A stretch of 39,286 bases of DNA. Origin: Terana coerulea (Eukaryota; Basidiomycota; Agaricomycetes; Polyporales; Phanerochaetaceae). Numbering within the stretch: position 1 is the stretch's first letter; every line of letters starts with the position of its first letter. The stretch covers positions 1 to 39,286 of the forward strand of contig JAKOGH010000218.1 of NCBI GenBank assembly GCA_024811115.1. Reading direction: 5' to 3'. The notes under the pieces were generated by a model that was given only the letters and a program-made list of their open reading frames with translations, was not told where the DNA came from and ran no database searches. This document shows, one piece after another, positions 11,964 through 23,354 of this stretch. The position numbers and the translations under genes were made by a program.

Positions 11964-12689
11964 GGGAAGTAGAAGGGTGGACAATGATTTGTATGTCATT
12001 GGATGTTGAGATTTGCTTCGGTTTTTTTCTGCTCGATACCCTCGGACGCTTCACACGCTGTGGTGCAACAACTCTCTCTATACCCCTGTGTAGCAGACTC
12101 TTATCTTTACATGTTATCTATTCATGCTACCGAATGTACTGAAAGGTATATGAATACCTCATTTGCCTGTGTTCGGTTGCCACTGGCTACTCACTGGTAC
12201 CAGGTTTAAGTAGTCAGCTTGAACCAGCAGACTTGCCTTTCTTAGTGGCAGCGCCACATTGCCTTACATAAGCAGTCGACAAAGCGCCTGGCTGCGTGAC
12301 TGTCCTCCGCTTTCTTGAAGTTGCAACCAACACACCAGTACCAACCTATCCCCAATTCGACACGCTGAACTTGATAGCACCCTTTTTGTCTTGAGCGCAA
12401 TATTGTATACTGTAGGCTGACGACGGGCGGAGATGGCGCTGCCAGTGTGCAGGCGTTGTGCCGCAACACGTCAGCCTGTCGTTGGCATTGCAACGTATAC
12501 CCTTGCGGCGGACGGCGAGCAACGACGTCCCTCGCTTTTGAAATATACTCCTCATTTCGAGTACATGTACGCCGCCGTTGTCTGCTTGTCGCGACTGGCG
12601 GAAGCTGACTCAGGTGCGTTGCAGCCAACATCTCACTGTCAAGAACACCGACTCTAAAGCGGTCACGCACAAGCTTTCGCATATTCTTG
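11964..12689. other. Intergenic, no gene recognised
   Basis: Contains the 3' end of the C2 gene and the 5' flank of the protease remnant. Open frames of about 70-150 codons on both strands (12242-12694 minus, 12433-12657 plus) lack motifs and splice signals and look like chance frames. I see no upstream catalytic part of the protease here. Confidence 0.5.
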
Positions 12690-13554
12690 CTCACACTGTC
12701 GCCACGATTGATTCGTCATGCGGCCACGACCGTTGCATGCCGCGACACCCCTGACGCCACCGTGGAGAGCTCGGGGTATGCGTGGGACAACCCGCTGGAC
12801 GACACCGCGCAGTCCGCAACCGCGATCTTCGTCGCGTCCCAGGTCACCGTCCGCGCGGCCGGGTCTGCGACCATCTTCGCGACCTTCATCTCCCCGAAGC
12901 TCAACAGCACCACGCTGCCTGTCTACTCCGGCTTCCTCGCCATCGCGTCCGCGGCGGAGACGCAGCGCGTCGCGTACCTCGGCGCGGTCGGCAACCTGAA
13001 GGACACGGCCGTGCTCGACACGTCGGATGCGTTCTTCGGGTACGTGCTGCCCGCGATCTGGGACAGCACGCAGGACCCGCAGCAGGGCGTCGCGACGTAC
13101 ACCCTGGCGGGCGCCGACCGCGCGTGTTTGTCTGTTTGTGTGTAGACTGGACTTCGGCTCGCCCCTCGTCCGCCTCGACCTTGTGCCGAAGGATTTCAAG
13201 CTGTCCGGGCGCAAGCGTAACCTGCTCTCCTGGCTCTTCGGCTCGAACGCCAACTCCTTGGCCGGCGTGAAGACCCTCGGCGCGCTCGCCGAGTTCGACT
13301 ACGCCGCGCGCAACTCCGACGCCTCCGTAAGTTCTCCACCCCCAGATTTACTGAACATACGCTGACGGGAAAATTAGACCGAGACTAACAACGGCTGGAG
13401 CACATACGCTGTGGACGGCACCTTGGCAAACGGCACGAGCATTGCGAATGGCGACTATAAAGTCTTGCTGCGTGCCCTGCGGGTCACCGGGAACCCGAAC
13501 GTCTTGTCTGACTACGACACATGGGTCAGCCCGAAGCTCATCATCAAGCAGTAG
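12690..13554 (+). pseudogene. Orphan C-terminal end of a subtilisin-like (S8) secreted protease
   Basis: The frame from 12690 reads GYAWDNPLD, ASQVTVRAAGSA, TLPVYSGFLAI, RVAYLGAVGNLKDTAVLDT, FFGYVLPAIWD, then after a +1 shift RLDFGSPLVRLDLVPKDF. After a good intron at 13327-13377 it ends GDYKVLLRALRVTGNPN...DYDTWVSPKL with a stop at 13552. This order (Fn3-like strand block, xxPVYSGFLxI, YLG, LDFGSP, LLRALRVTG) is the known C-terminal Fn3-like region of large fungal minor-extracellular (vpr-type) subtilases. The catalytic Asp/His/Ser domains and the PA domain, which should lie more than 1.5 kb upstream, are absent, and no ATG opens the frame. The frame also shifts at a TG-rich stretch (about 13125-13145) where any intron would be only about 20-25 nt. 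Inference: truncated, dead copy. Confidence 0.72.
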
Positions 13555-14329
13555 CCATACTCCGTGCGGGTCAAATTACCTTATAATAATGTATTCGTTG
13601 TGTCATGTCAAACTGATTTCTGCGAATTTGGCGTGACACCATTTATTACTCCGGTCTCGTCGGAGATCGACTCGTTACCGGCCTGCGCGGTAGTAGCTGG
13701 TAGTAGAAGGAGAGGAGAACGTGCTGACGGGAGCGTCGCCAACGGTAATGTCCACCACGTATATTCCATGCTGCAGCGGCTGGCTCAAGCCTTGTGTATA
13801 TCTGATGTCCGCTCATTGGTTGGCAACGGTGACATTGGACACGATACCACTGCTACAGTAAAATCCTCGACATATGCTCTCTAGACAGATCTCAAATTGC
13901 AGAAACCCTCGTCTGAATGTCAATGATTCGGATCGCTGTGAGAACCGATCCCACAATTGACGCAGAATTGCTCGTCAGCCGGCTCGTATTCGTGCCCATC
14001 GCGCTCACATGGGTCGCATTGGGAGCACTGGTCATTGCATTCTTCACAGTCATCAAAATCCACGTTCTCTACCAACCCCACCTCCGTCAGAGTATCGAAG
14101 AGAGCGCCATGATCATGCCAACAAGAGGCGCCTTCGCTTCGCTCCGGGGAGGCGTCTAGCCTGGCATTGGGTTAGGGTGGCGTTGGGCGAGGCTGCTTGC
14201 TATCTCGGGCCGCAGGGTGTCTGCTTGGTGTCTACTGCAAGGCTACTGCTACTGCTACGGCTGAGTCATAGTGTGACGGCTAATGCAGAAAAGTTAAACT
14301 GAATAGATAGAGAGATGCCGCTGTGAGCA
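13555..14329. other. Intergenic; one small membrane-like open frame
   Basis: An 80-codon frame at 13917-14159 contains one clear hydrophobic stretch (LVFVPIALTWVALGALVIAFF), enough for a single membrane span. Its start context is weak and I do not recognise it; it could be an exon of a lost gene. Nothing else is supported. Confidence 0.3.
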
Positions 14330-14996
14330 TAGTGTTGCCGAAGTTCAGTTCAGTTCGGTTCGGGTCCATTTTTGTCCGAACCAGAACCAGAACCAAGTGT
14401 TTAGCAGCCGAACCTGAACCGAACCGAACCGAACCAGTATGAACTGGTTCGGTTCGTTCAGTTCAGGGTTCGAACTGGTTCGAACCATTGAACCATGTAT
14501 ATATCAGCTTTACTCTGTCAAATCAGTATAATTGCAATGGTAGATTATAATAGAGTTATATATTGACATCTAGAAGACTTTGTATAGTGCAAAAGCCTTA
14601 CATTATGATGTTTTGAAGCTCAGTGTCTGATAGAGGCTGCCAGTTGCCTTTTTGGCAGCTATTGATGGCATCATATATACACCAAAACATAAGCAGAGTG
14701 ACATTTGATGCTCAGTTTACAAGCACAACAATGAAAAAATAGTTTAGACATGCTATAGTAAGTAAGTTCATGTACTTTTCTCTATGAATCCCAGTACAAA
14801 TACACTACATAACATATACATGGTTCACGGTTCGAACTGGTTCGAACTTGGTTCAGAGCGTGACAGCCATGCCCCGAACCAAGAACCGAACCAAGTTATC
14901 TAGAGGCCGAACTAGAACCGAACCAAACTGAACCACACGGTTTGGTTCATTGGTTCAGGTTCTGAACCGCCGAACCGAACTGAACCGGCAACACTA
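14330..14996. mobile_element. Palindromic GGTTCG-rich element, about 665 bp
   Basis: The ends are inverted copies: TAGTGTTGCCG at 14330-14340 and CGGCAACACTA at 14986-14996. Just inside both ends are dense GGTTCGGTTC/GAACCGAACC words, a left block at about 14340-14490 and a right block at about 14820-14985. The blocks are complementary to each other and also self-complementary, so the strand can fold heavily. The 330-bp centre is AT-rich and non-coding. TAGTGTTG-type ends suit hAT elements, but no clean 8-bp duplication flanks it; TA at each end and a displaced CGCTGTG (14319-14325 and 14998-15004) are the best candidates. Non-autonomous. Confidence 0.7.
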
Positions 14997-16190
14997 ACGC
15001 TGTGCCAATATCACATAACTCGAAGGAGTCAGCCCGTAACACCGGCCATGTCAGTCCAGACACCAGAAACAGTTACATCAATGTTAGCACAAGGATCTAC
15101 ATATAGACGAAGTAGGACAAGCCAGCGTGCCGGCAGGGGTGTGCTAGCTTGCACAAAGGAATGTGCGTTTTTTTCCCTTTCATCAGTGTCTACCATACTG
15201 ATGGCTTCGTCAGCTTGTCGTTAGCCATCCAGTGAGAATGCCTTTGTTGGACAAGCCAGTGTTGGAGCTTGCCTCATTCCCTTATAGGATTATCCTCTAT
15301 CGCTTCATTCAATGACAATAAACGGTGCCATGGGTAGTCCACAGCTCTATCTAATCGTCGTTGCTTCTGGATTCCGCTTGGAACCACCAACAAGACACGT
15401 CCCTTCGGGCGGGAGAATTTTTAGAGACGACTCGCAGGTGGCCGGCCATTGGCAAGCTGATATTTGCAGTATATCTGTTGCACTCTTACAAATATTCTTC
15501 TCTTAGCTGTCTGTTTTCACCAATGGTGCGATAGCTAGCTTGTACTTGCTCATTGAACCTTCCGACCTGACGTACAGCTGAAACTCACAACACACATCCC
15601 GGATAAAGAACTCGAGGCTCAAGAGTTGTGGGCATGACCGTTGCAGTGGGCTGAACTGCCGGGTACGGCTTAGTCGGACAACTCGTGCCACGGCCTGATG
15701 CGAACCCGTATTTCTCCTTCGCCCGGCGGTGTGAGCGGTCGGCATGGCCTAGACTTACTGCGTGGAATGGAGCTGCCTAAGCGCCGCATGAACAGAGGCT
15801 CTACAAGCCCTTCCTTAGTATGAAGACATGCTCTGGACCATGTGCGCTACTCGTGCTTCTAGTCAAATGGGGCGGGACTGACCAAATATCAATCAGGCCC
15901 TGTACAGCAACTTAATAGAGATGGAACGGGATTGTCGGGCAGCCCATATGATTCTCATCCTGTGCACTTGCTTCACTCGCCCTCCTACCGCATCGTGAAG
16001 AATACGAAGGTTTTGACTCCGAGGTACTTGGATATCTCTGACATAACCTAATACACCCGGAAGATGCACAGATACTTGCTCGAGTCTGTTGCCGCTGAAA
16101 TTCTGAAGATGAGTGTGGAAGTCACTATCGCCGTCAGATAGATGATTCCGTTGTTGGCAAAGTTGTTGCTGGCTGTGGTCAGATGATGAG
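14997..16190. other. No complete gene recognised
   Basis: Minus-strand frames at 15503-15745 (ending FIRDVCCEFQLYVRSEG...) and 15893-16213 have partly protein-like stretches but no motif I can name and no continuous exon chain. They may be exons of a decayed gene into which the next MITE inserted. Confidence 0.35.
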
Positions 16191-16549
16191 TAGTGATAGG
16201 CAGGGGTTTGCAAACCCTCTGAGGGTTAAAGGTAAGGGTACGGAGAGTAAGGATAAGGGTTGAGGAAAGTTAACCCTTGTCTGGCAGGGGTTTTTATTTA
16301 AGCACTAGGCATATTGCTAGAGAGGCTGCAAGTGTTGTAAGTGCTTTCTATACCAATGCAAGCCACTCAAATAGAAGACTGACATTATAAGTAAGTGGGG
16401 AAAGGCACTTAAAGCACCATTTTCAGCTTATTTTGGCAAGGGTTTGAAGGGTAACCCTCAACCCTTATCCTTCATGAGGGTAAGGGTATTGGAGGGTAAG
16501 GGTAAGGGTTGCCCTCTGAGCATGGAGGGTTTACCCTTGCCAATCACTA
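16191..16549. mobile_element. hAT-type MITE, copy A (359 bp)
   Basis: It begins TAGTGATAGGCAGGGG and ends CCCTTGCCAATCACTA; the reverse complement of the end is TAGTGATTGGCAAGGG, so the ends are inverted repeats. It is flanked by an exact 8-bp direct repeat, ATGATGAG (16183-16190 and 16550-16557), the duplication length of hAT transposons. Inside both ends are GGGTAA/GGGTTA-type tracts that look telomeric. The centre is non-coding and shares AAGTGTTGT(A/G)AGTGCTTTCTAT with copy B. Confidence 0.93.
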
Positions 16550-17351
16550 ATGATGAGCACCTCGAGAGGGTGCCTCGGAGAGTAAGTGAGCCAATGTCGA
16601 GAAGATCGGGGTATCCTTCTGACAAGATTTATCATCTCCAGGGTCTCGCTCAAATCGCTTCTGGACGTCCTACAATACCTGCCATCGGATCACTCGAATT
16701 TAGAGGTGTTTGTGAAGAACATCGGCAGCCAAGCTCGCGAAGTCATGGCGCTTTGTTAATATGTTGGAGCCTCGGGCCTCAGCATCTGCACTGCGTTATA
16801 CGGCACCTTCTATCAGCCGCCGTCTTCAGAGATTGCGAGGGAGTGTTGCAATGCAGAATTTGCAGATGTGAGTTTTGTATGATGATCAGTGGCACAACCT
16901 GATTGCACATGTGAGTATTTAGCTTTGTCTGACCATCGTGAACCCAACAATTACGCCCCCCAGAATGTTAACTGAGCTGAATGTGCTCGGGTATAACAGG
17001 AAGGGTCCTGCGCTAGGCATTGTGTTGCCTATATATGACCATTGTATGGACAAGGGCGCCGACAGCTTCAACACAGTCTCTCGACACGGCCACCAAATCC
17101 TGCAATAGGCACGCAGTATCACGCTCTCTGCACCCCCGACTCCCGATCATTGCCTCAAGCATGTACGTTGAGACGGAAGCTTCTGCTCACCCGAACCATG
17201 CTGGAAGCGAGTGAGTGAGGTGAGATCTCTCACAGCAGGATGATTGGAATGAACATCCTGAGCATATATAGGCCAGTAATTTTCAAGATAAATATTCAGG
17301 CTCCTGTGCGCACCACACTTCTGACTTCAAACACGCAGTGAAAGCACAACG
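16550..17351. other. Intergenic 5' flank of DUF6533 paralogue 2; no gene recognised
   Basis: A plus-strand frame that begins inside the MITE continues to 16902 without recognisable motifs. The final 150 bp contain a TATATA stretch (about 17265) and could hold the promoter of the former gene that starts at 17352. Confidence 0.35.
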
Positions 17352-18502
17352 ATGTCGCAGTCAGACACTCTATACGCACAAGAAATCTATCAGGAGTATA
17401 GTTCCATTGTGTATTGTTGGTGGCTCTGTGCTAATAATGGATTTTCGTCAGTTTGTTGAGCAACTATGTTGCATCAGCAGGCATCAGTGTGTGCTTTCAA
17501 GCTACGTTTACTGAGAGAATTATAACCTCAACAACTCATGTTCCACTTTTTAGCGCTTACCGCCTACGAGTATGTCATTACAATGGGGCAAGAGGTTACC
17601 GCCATATGGCAAAGGCCGTTTACCGCCACGTCTGTTCTCTGGCTCACTACGCGCTGGGCAATGGTCTTGAACCAAATTGTTACGTCGTTACCGCCCTCGC
17701 CTCAGGTACATATCCCAATGTGTCAATGTGATCTTACACTAACCAGTCTATCACGCAGAGGTGAGATGTACGGTACTCCCTTGATTTGAATGCTTACTGA
17801 AGTCTTGCATATAGCTGCAAGTCTTTGGAGGTTGTCCAAGAGGTACTTTATTGCGTTGGTTTTATCTAAGTGGCTTGTGAGTCAATCCTGCGACTATCAG
17901 GGGCAAAATGGGCTTACCGCGTCAGTCTTCTCCGCCCTATGAGCGTATGCTCTATGGACTGGTTGGAAACATCGCAGGCTTGTATTTATGGTAATTTGCG
18001 CACTTGGCATGGTTCCTGTTGGCACAAACTTGGTGAGTACAGTGTCTCCCGGGTTTAATTCATTTCGACTCATTGCCTCTGTAGTTCACCTTGTTGAAGT
18101 CTCGCTTTGTGTATATCGGCCCACCACTCCAGCTTTGCACCGAAACAACCCCAATATCCGATCAGCTGTTTGGCTCGTGAGTATTGCATCGCTCCACCTT
18201 CAGTATTTTGGACACTCACTTGTGCTGTTAGTCGTACGTATCAACCTTCGAGTGTGAGCTTCATTGCCTCACGCGCTCGACCGCCTACTACAGTTGTCTT
18301 CTTCACACGAAGCGCGCTTGTCCTGTCCGATATCCTGGTACTGCTCTTGACATGGGCGAAGACATTTCGGCATTGGCAAGAAGCCAGGCAGCTGAAGCTT
18401 CCCACATCAGTTGCCACATATCTTATACGAGACGGTAATGCTTAGCTACTTTGAGTGTAAGCCCCGCTGACAGCCTTTGTCAGGTACTTGGTACTTCATG
18501 TG

Positions 18503-18847
18503 TAGTGATAGGCAGGGGTTTGCAAACCCTTGGAGGGTTAAGGGTAAGGGTATGAAGGGTAAGGGTAAGGGTTGGGAAAAGTTAACCCTTGTCTGGCAGG
18601 GGTCTGCATTCAAATAGCAGATGTGTTGCTGGATAGAGCTGCAAGTGTTGTGAGTGCTTTCTATATCAATGCAAGCTACTGACATTATAATTCAATGAAA
18701 AAAGCACTCAAAGCACCATTTTCTGCCCATTTTGGCAAGGGTTTGAAGGGTAACCCCAACCCTTACCCTTCATGAGGGTAAGAGTTTTGAAGGGTAAGGG
18801 TAAGGGTTAGCCTCTAAGCATAGAGGGTTTACCCTTGCCAATCACTA
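18503..18847. mobile_element. hAT-type MITE, copy B (345 bp)
   Basis: Same family and orientation as the element at 16191: ends TAGTGATAGGCAGGGG and CCCTTGCCAATCACTA, the same centre, and G-rich GGGTAAGGGT tracts at both ends. Flanked by an exact 8-bp direct repeat, TTCATGTG (18495-18502 and 18848-18855). The target straddles the end of a 16-nt exon (18484-18499). The left target copy keeps the exon and a GTG donor start, so the element lengthens the intron rather than destroying the exon. Confidence 0.94.
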
Positions 18848-19169
18848 TTCATGTGTGTGTTGTGATATTTAAACATCTTGAACCAGCCTCTCTGAGCTGT
18901 CCGGCTACTATACAGCGCTCTTCTCTCGGTAAATGTGGCTCAGATGGCAACATTTCCCTCAGCTACGACCCCAGTAATGGTGGCTTCTTCATGTGATAAG
19001 ATGGTCTTGCTCACTGTTTTGGACACTAGGGAGGCGATTTACTCGGTCAAATAATTGTATCTCTCATACAAACACTCTTTATTCACCTTAAAGATATTAT
19101 CTCATCTCCTCCGAGCCCCTATCTTGATGAACAGGTTCATGCTCAACCTGCGCCGGCTCAACAACAACG

Positions 19170-19460
19170 TGTAGAAGTGCAGCGCATACAGCGGCGTACA
19201 CTCCTACCGAGGCCTAGAGGAAGCTAGGATGGTTACTCACCTGTAGGTTGGTTGATACACACGTTAGTGGGTTGGGAGTTGTAAGAGTCTTATTAGAGTA
19301 TGGCGAGAGGGCTGCCTTATATACAATACTGGGTGGCTGTACTACAAACAGACACAAATAGGTACCAGGACAATAGACAATAGGCATCGTCATGGTGGAA
19401 CCTGGTAGAACAATAGAGAAGATGTGAGCAGAGCGCTTACGGCGTCTATCTGACTCAACA
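19170..19460 (-). repeat. 3' LTR of the copia element
   Basis: 291 bp. It differs from the other LTR by one substitution and a 2-nt indel (about 99% identity), implying recent insertion. Begins TG and ends CA. Confidence 0.93.
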
Positions 19461-19475
19461 CTCCTCCTAACCTAG
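19461..19475 (-). promoter_or_regulatory. Polypurine tract next to the 3' LTR
   Basis: On the minus strand the bases touching the LTR read GGTTAGGAGGAG, a purine-rich run in the position where plus-strand DNA synthesis is primed in LTR elements. Position and composition only. Confidence 0.55.
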
Positions 19476-19509
19476 CACGGCGTACTGCCTGCGCTGGTTT
19501 AGTCAGCGC

Positions 19510-22500
19510 TAGTTAGCAGCGATGCGAAGTCCGAGCATAGGTCGGAACTTCTCAATCTTGATCCTGCCCAGATTCTTGGTAAAGATATCTGCGGGATTGT
19601 CAACGCCAGGTACGAAGAGTACTTCGACGTGGCCAGCTTCGACGACATCGCGAATGTAGTGGTAGCGAATGTCGATGTGCTTAGTGCGCTTTTCAGTAAC
19701 GGGATTTTCCGAGACGAATAGAGCACCTTGGTTGTCGCTGCAGATGGGTACTTTCTCAAGTTGTAACCGAGTTCAGAGAGGATATTTCGAATCCACATGA
19801 CTTCTCGGGAGCAGTCGCTAAGTGCCATGTATTCGGCATCTTTAGTCGACGTTGCTACAGACTTCGTGCGAAAGAGCTCCAGTTAAAAGCTCCTCCTGCA
19901 AGCATTAGCAGGAAGCCAGTCTGAGAGCGGCGGTTGGAAGCAGCCGCCCAATCTGCATCGGTGTACGCCACCAAACCTAACCCGGAAGAGCCGTCATACT
20001 CGAGTGTGTAGTTACGAGTGCCTGACAGGTAGCAGCAGATGTACAGCGCTCTGTTCAGGTGGTCTTCAGACGGGTTCGCACTGAACTGTGCGAGCTTTGT
20101 GACAGTGTACGCAATGTCCGGTCGTGTACCGAGCATGATATAAAGGAGTGAGCCTATCACAATTTGGAAACGGCTCTGGCGAGCTTTGTTTAGCTCTCCT
20201 TCATTAGGTTGAGGGATATAACCCTCGGGAAGCGGAGTCTTTGCCATTTTGGCATTGGTCTGGCCGCAGCGTTCGAGTACCTTGTCAAGGTAGGCGCATT
20301 GATCAATCACGATCTTGTCGCCAACTCGTTGTATGCGCATGCGCAGAAACTCCTTTACGTCGCCCATATCGCGACACTCCCATCGTTGCATAAAGGACTC
20401 CTTTTCTTGAAGTACTTTTGCCTTGCTACGTCCGGCGAATATAGCGTCGTCAACATAGACTACGGCGATGACCATGTCATTGCCTGCGCCTTTCGATGTA
20501 TACGCCAGCATCGGACTTCAGTCTTTTAAAGCCGAGCTCAGCCATAGACTTGCTAAGGGCTTTCCACCAGGACAGTCCTGCCTGCTTAAGCCCGTAAAGG
20601 GGCGCTGACGGAGACGAAGCACCATGTGCTTTTTTCCTTCGAGCAGGAAAGCCATCGGGTTGTTCCATGTAAATCTCTTCATCTAACAGTCCGTACAAAT
20701 ATGCGTTCTGCGCACATCGAGGCCAGTAAGGAAGAAGCCTTCGAGTGCCGTAAGGGTAAGTATCGAATCTAACGGTTTCAAACCGTACGACTGGAGAGAA
20801 GATCTTGTCATAGTCGATTCCCTCAATTTGAGAGAAGCCGCGAGCTACAAGTCGCGCTTTCTTTCGACCATCTGATTTCTCATCAAAACCCATCGGTTTT
20901 TAATGACGCGTTTGCCTTTCGGCCGCGGGGCGAAGTTCGAACACGCCTCTTTTGCTTAATGCATTGAGTTCATCTTTGCATGCAGCACGCCATTCTACCT
21001 GCTGTTTTGCAGGCAGGCGGTTTATGTCACGTAAAGTCCAGTCTCGGACTAAAGACTTTGTTGCGTCAGGATCGACTGCTTGGGCAAGCAAATAATTGTA
21101 GAAATTTACTCCCCCTTCCGGCACAGTCGTGCCAGTATGTCATCTGACACTGGGCTTTCGCTTCCAGTGTCTCCAGTGGGCTCAGTGATATCCTGGAACA
21201 GGTTCGAGCTGTTCGGATGTAGAAGGGCTAGCAGGACGTGTGGCGGGGACACTGTCGGGCTGCTTGCTAGACTGACCGCGCCCTTGGTAGCTAACCTTGG
21301 TGGGCTTGGTCTGGCCAGTCTGCTTTTCCCAACTACGGATACCTCTATCAGCACCTAAAATCCGTGACGGTGCTTGTGACTGGTCGTATACGGAGCCTGG
21401 ATTTTGACTGGGATCCTTCGTACGCGAGTACTACGCCGCTCAGCAGGAATAACTGGTGGTGCCAGTACCTGCGGATCTTCTGCGGGTGGTGTCGCTTCGC
21501 TGACGAGGCGAGACTCGGGCTACGCCCAACAGGGGCTTAGGGGTCGAACCGTCGTTCAACCCGCTCGGTCTCTTTTGGCGGAAGGAGGGTTAGGACGAGG
21601 TGCAGCTCGCCGTTTAGGCGGTGGCGCATCGTCGTCACTATCGTCTGATCCTGCACCTTGCGAAGACTCACTGTCGTTCGCGTTTTTGGTGTTTTGCGTA
21701 GGCGGTCAGGCCGCGCGGGCATTTTGCCGTCAGGACACTTAGGGAAATAAGTTTCACACCACTCGACCTGAGTTGAGCGAAACACGACGTTGTTGGGTCC
21801 TCTCATGAAGGTCCAACCATGCTCGTCGTGTCCGATGTATGTCATCATTTCGGACTTAGGCTGTAGTTTGTTCTTTCGAACATCGGCAGGGATAAAGACC
21901 CATGCACCGCAGCCAAATACGCGGATGTTATCAACGCGTGGTTTTTCACCCGTAAGTGCCTCATAAGGCGTAACCCATTTTAATCGTGAAACGGGGTGCG
22001 GTTGTAAAGCACTGCTGGCGTGCATAACCGCGAAATTCCCACCACAAGGAGGAATGCAAGCTGTGAAGCGCATAGCCTCGGCTTTGTTCATGAGGGTTCG
22101 ATTGAACCGCTCAGCGCGTCCATTCTGCTGTGGAGTATGAGGAACGCTCGTTAGGATTTTAATCCCTTCGTCCTTTAGCATTTGAATGAATGCGTTTGAT
22201 TTATATTCTCCCCTGCATCCGACATCCAGCTCTCGACATTTGCTTTATGCTGGTTTTGAACCATAGCAAGAAAGTTTTTGTCGCTTGGATGGCGACGGAT
22301 TTTAGCCTGAGGCAAATAATCCATGCATGCGACGTATAATCATCGACAAAGGTGATGATATACTTATATCAGTGATATGAATCAACCGGAATTCTTTCAA
22401 GTCACTGTGAATGAGCTCAAAAGGTCGCGATGCTCGTCGAGGGCGTCAGCGGAAAGAGCGATTGTGCATCTTTCCTTGTGCGCAGCCAGAGCAGGGTGAG

Positions 22501-23097
22501 TCCGACTTGTTATAGTCGAAATCAGGACATTCCGCTGTTGCTGACGGAAGTTGACGTAGGATCCGCTCAGAGGGATGTCCAAAACGTCTATGCATTATCT
22601 CGTGCGAGACTAGCGCAGGCTGTCTCGGTCAGTGTCTAAATAGTACACTGTTGCATTTGGATAAAGCGGCACGAATGCAATAATTCCTGGCGATTATCAC
22701 CGTCCAGGATTTTCAGAGTGGTTGCGTCACCCTCAATTAACCGGTTCTGTCGTAGCAGCTGGCCAAGCGAGATTAGATTCATGTCCTTTTGTGAAGGCAT
22801 GAGTCGAACATTTTTCAGTAAGACTTTAATCGTTCTACTTGTCAGCGCTAGGACGGTAGTTGATGACGGAGTCACCTTCCTCAGAGATAGTTACATGCCC
22901 ATTAGCCGTTTGAACGACAATTGGGTCAATGTTGCGCAAGTTGCGCAATAAACTTCTTTGACCGGTGAAGTGGAAAGACGCCCTGAGTCGAGCAGCCAAT
23001 CACTTGATTTTGCAAGGTTTTTTCCTTTGCAGCTCTGACACGCGTTAAATAACTTATTGTGCACACATCGGTCTGGTTTGAAGGAATCCAGCTCCAT
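19510..23097 (-). pseudogene. copia pol: protease, integrase, reverse transcriptase, RNase H (frameshifted)
   Basis: Landmarks in order, minus strand. WLLDSG near 23000 is the aspartic protease D-S-G. HRRFGHPSERILRQL with a C-x2-C at about 22500-22600 is the pre-integrase zinc region. Next come HSDLKEF, a VDDYTSHAW-like segment, and TPQQNGRAERFNRTL at about 22120, which covers the integrase core with D, D and E. After a linker come EWRAACKDELNAL (about 20990) and RLVARGFSQIEGIDYDKIF (about 20830). VVYVDDAIFAG (about 20450) is the RT active site YVDD. YTDADWAAASNRRSQTG (about 19960) and DAEYMALSDCSREVMW (about 19820) are RNase H. These pieces fall in different frames with at least six shifts or stops, so the copy cannot make a full polyprotein. 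Confidence 0.88.
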
Positions 23098-23354
23098 TCA
23101 ATACAGTAGCATACATGTGGTATCTACTGCTTAGTTCAGCCCGCCGAGACACCGCGCAATCAGCTGCAAGGTTTCGGTTAGTGTGGTGCACGAGTGCAGA
23201 GTTAGAGGGGACGTACTCGGCACGCGTCGATGATGTCCTGGTGGATCTCTCGATCGTCCATCAGGCATCCGGGCGAACTGGCCGTCGACGTCGCTGTCGT
23301 TGTCCTCGCTTCCGAGGGACACGGGCGCCCTCGATGTCAGGGTGGTCGCGGGCG

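Noticed and set aside
13120..13146. A tiny intron bridging the frame change in the protease remnant
   Set aside because: It would be about 20-25 nt, far below the 46-66 nt of every supported intron here; a frameshift is more likely.
14340..14985. Repeated GGTTCGGTTC words as a CRISPR-like or tandem array
   Set aside because: No regular repeat-spacer period; words are irregular and arranged as two inverted blocks with matching element ends.
16200..16540. GGGTAA-type runs as an internal telomere or chromosome-end fusion
   Set aside because: The tracts lie inside a segment with inverted ends and an exact 8-bp target duplication, and the same unit recurs at 18503; a MITE explains them.
21404..21742. 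A plus-strand open frame inside the copia element
   Set aside because: It is antisense to the linker between integrase and reverse transcriptase and has no motif.
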